A stretch of 35,432 nucleotides of DNA from Methylobacteriaceae bacterium. GTDB lineage: Bacteria; Pseudomonadota; Alphaproteobacteria; Rhizobiales; Beijerinckiaceae. Of this stretch, positions 31,431 to 35,432 are shown piece by piece. The notes under the pieces were generated by a model. That model ran no database searches. It saw nothing but the letters and a program-made list of their open reading frames with translations, and was not told the origin of the DNA. The translations under genes and the position numbers were made by a program. Position 1 is the stretch's first letter. Each line of letters begins with the position of its first letter. Location: the NCBI GenBank assembly GCA_019242655.1, contig JAFAVH010000261.1, positions 1-35,432 on the forward strand. The letters are read 5' to 3'.

Positions 31431-32720
31431 TCATGCAAGCGAAACCGGCGGCGCCTCCCCATCCGGACTGTCGACATAGTCCCGCGGCACCAGCCGCAGC
31501 ACTGCAAGGATCAGCGCGTAACACAGCGTGGTCAGGACGGCACAGAGATAAAAGCCGCCGCGCATCTCGTAGAGATGCGTTCCGAGCACGTCGCCGAACC
31601 GCGAGGAAACGTAATAGAGGCCGCCCGACATCATCAAGGTCGTGCCCTGAAGCCCGTGCGGGCACGAGCGTATGATGAGCGCGAGATAGGCCGCCGTCGC
31701 CATGCCGCCCATGAGCCCCATCGCCGCGGCGGCGACGAACGCGTCCCGGATCGACGGCGCGAACAGCAAGGGAATGTATTGCGGTATCGCGACGATCGTT
31801 CCCCAGAACAACAGCCGCTTCAGCGGCACATGGCGGCAGAGAAAGCCGAATATCATGTAAGTCGGGATGAACGATGCGGCAAAAATCGCGTTCCACACGC
31901 CCCAATCTGCGTCGCTCGCATGCAGCGTATTCTGCAGGTAGAACTGGAGCGGCGTCGTCGAGCCCGGTGCAAAATTCCACAGGAGCCAGATCGTCAAAGA
32001 GCAATAAGCCGGCCAATGCCGTGCGACGCGCTTCAGATCCTTCAGCGGCGTGAATGTCGTGCCGTGCTCGAGATGCACATTGTCGAAGACGCTGCGCGGC
32101 CGCAACGCGGAATAAATAAAGATCGCGCCCATGCTGGCGGCGCCGACCAGAAAGAGGATACGCGCCGCGGCATCGGTATGCTCGGCTTCGAGACGCTGGC
32201 TCAAGCTGCCGCCGAGCACCAAAGCGAGCACGCCCGGAATGGAGGTGAAGATATTCCACACCGCGCTGACCTGTCCCGACATTGCGTGCTGCTGGCCAAG
32301 CGTCGAGGTCAATCCATTCTGCGCGCTGGCGACGAAAAGCGAGGCCATCGTCAAGAGCACCATTGCCGCGAGGAGGCTGCCGTAAGAGATCGGGATGAAA
32401 GCGAAGGTGAGATAAAGCACGGCGCCGGTTGCGCCGAAAATCGCCAGGAGGCCACGGTCCTTGATGCCGAAAGGATTCCAGGTGTCGCGCAGCAATCCGA
32501 AAACGAAGGAGAGGTAAAGCGGGATCGCGGCGACGAGGCGAAAGCGCGCCACCTCGCTCGCCTCGAGATGCAGCTTGTTCTTCAACAAAAAGCTGACGGG
32601 AATATCCATGAGCCCGCCATTCGGGTCTGCAAGAGAGACGAGAATGATGAGGCCGCCGAGATAGGCGAATGCCCGCCATCGCTCGGTCGGCGGCAGCGGC
32701 GTCGGCGCGGTTTCGCTCAT
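31431..32720 (-). CDS. MFS transporter, folate/biopterin-like
   Basis: The 429-aa protein has about twelve hydrophobic helices. An early segment (VSFLLKNKLHLEASEVARFR, FVFGLLRDTWNPFG) resembles the BT1/FBT folate-biopterin branch of the major facilitator superfamily, but this is a weak resemblance. ATG 32720 shares one base with the stop of the methyltransferase gene (TGATG), so translation is coupled. It ends the carA-methyltransferase-MFS operon. Substrate unknown; export or import of a methylated product of the upstream enzyme is a possibility. Confidence 0.82.
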   Translation of the reverse strand: MSETAPTPLPPTERWRAFAYLGGLIILVSLADPNGGLMDIPVSFLLKNKLHLEASEVARFRLVAAIPLYLSFVFGLLRDTWNPFGIKDRGLLAIFGATGAVLYLTFAFIPISYGSLLAAMVLLTMASLFVASAQNGLTSTLGQQHAMSGQVSAVWNIFTSIPGVLALVLGGSLSQRLEAEHTDAAARILFLVGAASMGAIFIYSALRPRSVFDNVHLEHGTTFTPLKDLKRVARHWPAYCSLTIWLLWNFAPGSTTPLQFYLQNTLHASDADWGVWNAIFAASFIPTYMIFGFLCRHVPLKRLLFWGTIVAIPQYIPLLFAPSIRDAFVAAAAMGLMGGMATAAYLALIIRSCPHGLQGTTLMMSGGLYYVSSRFGDVLGTHLYEMRGGFYLCAVLTTLCYALILAVLRLVPRDYVDSPDGEAPPVSLA

Positions 32721-33409
32721 CACGCCTTGCGCGCAGTAAACGTCGCTCGCAGCTGATTGTGTCCGACATTCCGCGCGCTTTGCTCGCCGGAAAAGCCGTG
32801 CGCGGCGAGCAGGGTGAACATGTCTTCCGGCGCGTAGCGCGTCAGACCGACCTCGTTGCGCAAACGCCTGTAGTCGGAAAAGAACGTCCTGCCCAAGCCG
32901 CCGAGCGCTGCGATCAGGAAGCCGCCACGCCAGGCAAAATCCAAGAGCTCCTTCACGTCCGCGACCGCATCGAGGTCGGGCGGCAGAACATCGGCCAGAA
33001 CCAATCGCCCGTCCGGTTTCAGTTTTTGATGCCAGATATCGAGCAAATCCTCGAATTCGCGATGCTGCAAATATTGCAGCAGCGAATTGGCAATGATCAG
33101 ATCGAGAGACACCTCGCCGATCGTCTCCAGCCCGTTCGCCGAGAGAACGACGATATTGCGATAGCTGGCGAAGCGCCCACGCAATTTCTCCCGCACGCTT
33201 GGCGCGGCATCGTAGAGGTAAAGCGTGCCGCATTTTTCTGCGAGGGACGCGGCGGAGAGCGCCTCGCCACAGCCGTAATCAAGCACGGACGCAGCCGGCG
33301 ACGGGATATAGGCGGCGAGATCGCGCGCGATCCGATCGTAGTGCAGCGTCTTATGGCGCGCGTTGACATAGATCGAATGCTCGCCGTTCCAGAAGTCGCG
33401 CCAGCTCAT
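32720..33409 (-). CDS. class I SAM-dependent methyltransferase
   Basis: The 229-aa protein has the SAM-binding motif I VLDYGCGEALSA (about residues 42-53), motif II LYLYDAAPSVREKL, motif post-II LDLIIANSLLQYL and LKPDGRLVLADVLPPD. Substrate not evident. It lies 7 bp after carA and overlaps the MFS transporter by one base, so all three genes form one transcript. No signal peptide is seen. It could modify a small molecule exported by the MFS protein; I have no direct evidence. Confidence 0.87.
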   Translation of the reverse strand: MSWRDFWNGEHSIYVNARHKTLHYDRIARDLAAYIPSPAASVLDYGCGEALSAASLAEKCGTLYLYDAAPSVREKLRGRFASYRNIVVLSANGLETIGEVSLDLIIANSLLQYLQHREFEDLLDIWHQKLKPDGRLVLADVLPPDLDAVADVKELLDFAWRGGFLIAALGGLGRTFFSDYRRLRNEVGLTRYAPEDMFTLLAAHGFSGEQSARNVGHNQLRATFTARKA

Positions 33410-33416
33410 CGGCGCA

Positions 33417-34598
33417 TCAGGCCTTCGTCTGATCCATCAGCTCGACGAAGCGATGAAAGAGATAGTGGCTGTCGCGGGGACCCGGCGACGCCTCGGGATG
33501 ATGCTGCACGGAAAAAGCCGGGCGATCTTTCAGCGCTATGCCGCAATTCGATCCGTCGAACAGCGAACGATGCGTCTCGACCGCATTCTCCGGTAATGTC
33601 GTGGGATCGACGGCGAAACCGTGATTCATCGACACGATCTCGACCTTGTTCGTCGTGAAATCCTTCACTGGATGATTGGCGCCGTGATGGCCCTGATGCA
33701 TCTTCATCGTCTTGGCGCCGAGCGCCAGCGCCATCATCTGGTGGCCGAGACAGATGCCGAAGGTCGGCACCTTTTGGTCGAGGAGATCGCGGATGACGGG
33801 CGCGGCATATTTGCCGGTCTCGGCCGGATCGCCGGGACCGTTCGAGAGGAACACGCCGTCCGGTTTCAACGCAAGAATGTCCTCGGTCGTCGCCGTCGCC
33901 GGCAGGACGGTCACCGCGCAGCCGGCGTCGGCAAGCAGCCGCAGAATGTTGCGCTTGATGCCGTAGTCGATGACGACGACCTTCTTCTTCGGCGCGCTTT
34001 GCTTGCCGTAACCTGCGGCAGGCGTCCACGCCGTCTCGTCCCAATCGAAGCGCTGCGCGGTCGTCACGTCAGGCACTAGATCCATGCCGTCGATCCCCGG
34101 CCATCCCGCCGCATGCCGCTTCAACGCGTCGAGATCGAATTTGCCGTCGGCATTGTGCGCGATCACGGCATTGGGCATGCCGGATTCGCGAATGAGTGCG
34201 GTCAGCGCCCGCGTATCGATGCCGCAGAGACCGACAATGCCGCGCGCTTTCAGCCACTGATCGAAATGCCGCGTCGCGCGGTGATTTGAGGGATCGGTGA
34301 TGCGCGCCTGCAAAACGGTCCCGCGCACGCCGGTCGAAGCCGCCATGTTGACGGTCTCGATGTCTTCCTCATTGGTGCCGACATTGCCGATATGCGGAAA
34401 GGTGAACGTGACGATCTGCCCGGCATAAGAAGGATCGGTGAGGATTTCCTCGTAGCCGGTCATCGCCGTGTTGAAGCAGACCTCGCCGACCGCATGTCCC
34501 TCGGCGCCGAGACCGAAGCCTTCGAGCACGGTCCCGTCGGCAAGGACGAGAAGTCCCGTGTGACGCGGCACGGTCCAGCCGGCTTGTTCTTCGCTCAT
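33417..34598 (-). CDS. carA: carbamoyl-phosphate synthase small (glutaminase) subunit
   Basis: CarA hydrolyses glutamine to supply ammonia to the large subunit CarB for arginine and pyrimidine synthesis. The 393-aa protein has the family N-terminal domain (VLEGFGLGAEGHAVGEVCFN) and a class I glutaminase domain with the nucleophile in GICLGHQMM and the His/Glu pair in VQHHPEASPGP. ATG 34598 was chosen. carB is not in the window; downstream lie a methyltransferase and an MFS transporter instead. Confidence 0.97.
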   Translation of the reverse strand: MSEEQAGWTVPRHTGLLVLADGTVLEGFGLGAEGHAVGEVCFNTAMTGYEEILTDPSYAGQIVTFTFPHIGNVGTNEEDIETVNMAASTGVRGTVLQARITDPSNHRATRHFDQWLKARGIVGLCGIDTRALTALIRESGMPNAVIAHNADGKFDLDALKRHAAGWPGIDGMDLVPDVTTAQRFDWDETAWTPAAGYGKQSAPKKKVVVIDYGIKRNILRLLADAGCAVTVLPATATTEDILALKPDGVFLSNGPGDPAETGKYAAPVIRDLLDQKVPTFGICLGHQMMALALGAKTMKMHQGHHGANHPVKDFTTNKVEIVSMNHGFAVDPTTLPENAVETHRSLFDGSNCGIALKDRPAFSVQHHPEASPGPRDSHYLFHRFVELMDQTKA

Positions 34599-34721
34599 TG
34601 TCGCTTGACCTTGGCTTCATCGCGGTGATCGGGCACCATCGCGGCAAATTTGCCCGTGTCCGTGCGGGGCGCGCCCTCGCAAGTCAACCCCGCAAATGCT
34701 TCCAGTCCCGGCATTATCCCG

Positions 34722-34955
34722 ATGGCTTCATATAAGTATCGCCACCTCTTGTCCGCCAGCGAAGACCTCGTTTTCGATCACGATCATCCGGTGGGCGACC
34801 GAGCAAGTCTGTCAGGCATCTACCGTTGCGCGGCCTGCGGTCGCGAGGGCGTCGTCAAAGAGGGCGATGCTTTCCCCGATGACCATAGCCATGCGCTGAC
34901 GGACGGTCCGGTGCGCTGGCGGCTCCTCGTCTACGCCGACCATCGGGCGAAATGA
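34722..34955 (+). CDS. small protein with a partial zinc-ribbon-like motif
   Basis: The 77-aa product (MASYKYRHLL...) contains GIYRCAACGREGVVKEGDAF, which looks like the first half of a zinc ribbon (CxxC), followed by PDDHSHALTDGP, where a second CxxC is replaced by histidines. The N-terminal part is acidic and histidine-rich (VFDHDHPVGD). ATG 34722 has only a weak ribosome site; an upstream in-frame TTG at 34650 is possible. Function unknown. It is divergent from carA and convergent with the 82-aa gene. Confidence 0.6.
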   Translation: MASYKYRHLLSASEDLVFDHDHPVGDRASLSGIYRCAACGREGVVKEGDAFPDDHSHALTDGPVRWRLLVYADHRAK

Positions 34956-34971
34956 GCGCAGGGCGAGCCGC

Positions 34972-35220
34972 TCAGCCAGGCTCGACGACGATGCCGACGA
35001 TCTCGCCTTTGTGGATCGGGCCCTGCGTCACGCGGCCGATCGACTTCACGATATACTGCACGTCGCCGATGCGCACGCGGCGCCCGATCAGTTCGAGCCT
35101 GTCGGGCTCCATGCGGAAGGGCGAGACGATCGCGAACATGTCCTCGCCCTTATAGGCATATGGGTAAAGCGCGGCGAGTTCGATCACCTCGGGTTCAGCC
35201 ATTGAAGACTGGTACGACAT
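34972..35220 (-). CDS. conserved small protein of unknown function
   Basis: The 82-aa product (MSYQSSMAEPEVIELAALYP...) has a beta-rich pattern with FRMEPDRLELIGRRVRIGD, YIVKSIGRVTQG and HKGEIVGIVVEP, suggesting a small beta-barrel, but no named family was recognised. An internal ATG at residue 7 (MAEPEV) is an alternative start. Ends 16 bp after the convergent 77-aa gene. Function unknown. Confidence 0.65.
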   Translation of the reverse strand: MSYQSSMAEPEVIELAALYPYAYKGEDMFAIVSPFRMEPDRLELIGRRVRIGDVQYIVKSIGRVTQGPIHKGEIVGIVVEPG

Positions 35221-35310
35221 CCGATCGCACCATCACAAGGGCGATTGACTTCGCCGGGGGCCGGGCCTCAATGAACCTCTAACAACAGAATATCGGGAGA
35301 GGCGCGACCC

Positions 35311-35432
35311 ATGAAGATCGAGGACCTGTTTAGCGTGCGCGGCAAGGTGGCGCTAGTGACCGGCGGCAGCCGCGGCATCGGCGAGATGATCGCGCGCGGT
35401 TATGTCGAGAACGGCGCCAAGGTCTATATTTC
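35311..35432 (+). CDS. short-chain dehydrogenase/reductase (N-terminal part)
   Basis: The 40 visible residues ([20 protein letters not shown], then [20 protein letters not shown]) show the Rossmann glycine motif TGGSRGIG of SDR enzymes, which bind NAD(P)H. ATG 35311 follows a GGGAGAGG ribosome site. The rest, including the YxxxK active site, lies beyond the window, so the substrate is unknown. Confidence 0.9.
   Translation, partial: MKIEDLFSVRGKVALVTGGSRGIGEMIARGYVENGAKVYI

Noticed and set aside
31575-32756. 393-codon open frame opposite the MFS transporter
   Set aside because: Composition is highly charged and without domains; it mirrors the transporter's codons.
1-35432. tRNA genes, CRISPR arrays, phage and insertion sequence genes
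   Set aside because: I scanned for T-arm sequences, regularly spaced repeats and transposase or integrase motifs in the translations and found none.

Overview
The window looks like chromosomal DNA of an alphaproteobacterium of the order Hyphomicrobiales (Rhizobiales). The DNA is visibly GC-rich. It carries a three-subunit-type cytochrome bc1 operon, a trxB-lsrB/vtlR pair, a petP-petR-histidine kinase cluster, a lgt-midA-pgeF operon and a good match to an EcfG general-stress promoter, all typical of that order. I cannot assign genus or family from sequence reading alone. No tRNA, rRNA, CRISPR array, phage or transposase gene was seen.

Layout. 1-2955: the start of the bc1 operon (petA, petB, leftward, running off the window) divergent from trmL-hemF. 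2956-4839: a stress-type operon encoding a 281-aa membrane protein flanked by two tiny one-helix membrane peptides (25 and 24 aa), preceded by an EcfG-like promoter and a 780-bp gene-free stretch holding palindromic repeats. 4840-9700: molbindin, trmO, mtnP, msrP, a LysR regulator of the LsrB/VtlR type and trxB. 9706-16578: a metabolic cassette with a 2OG-Fe(II) oxygenase, complex II-like iron-sulfur and membrane subunits, a two-subunit class I fumarase/tartrate dehydratase, a HigBA toxin-antitoxin pair, a LysE exporter and a complex II-like flavoprotein. 16667-22246: a GT87-like membrane protein, two small membrane proteins and a DUF1800-DUF1501-SASA esterase operon. 22252-25940: ilvE and the petP-petR-kinase regulatory operon. 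25941-28676: TetR regulator, proC, YbjN protein, UbiK. 28748-31415: lgt-midA-pgeF. 31431-34598: carA-methyltransferase-MFS. 34722-35432: two small unknown proteins and the start of a short-chain dehydrogenase.

How the genes work together. Most of the window is housekeeping. The most distinctive part is 9706-16578: succinate/fumarate/malate-type enzymes are clustered, but the flavoprotein, which keeps the dicarboxylate-binding residues of SdhA/FrdA, has Cys where the histidine that carries FAD covalently normally sits, and its gene is separated from its presumed partners by the fumarase, a toxin-antitoxin module and an exporter. Other points of interest are the stress-promoter/micro-protein operon, two palindromic elements with compensatory stem changes, a 143-bp inverted-repeat element lodged between the two fumarase subunit genes, and a palindrome inside the petP promoter that may be a MarR autoregulatory site. 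Several genes use TTG or GTG starts within stop/start overlaps (hemF, the esterase, petR).
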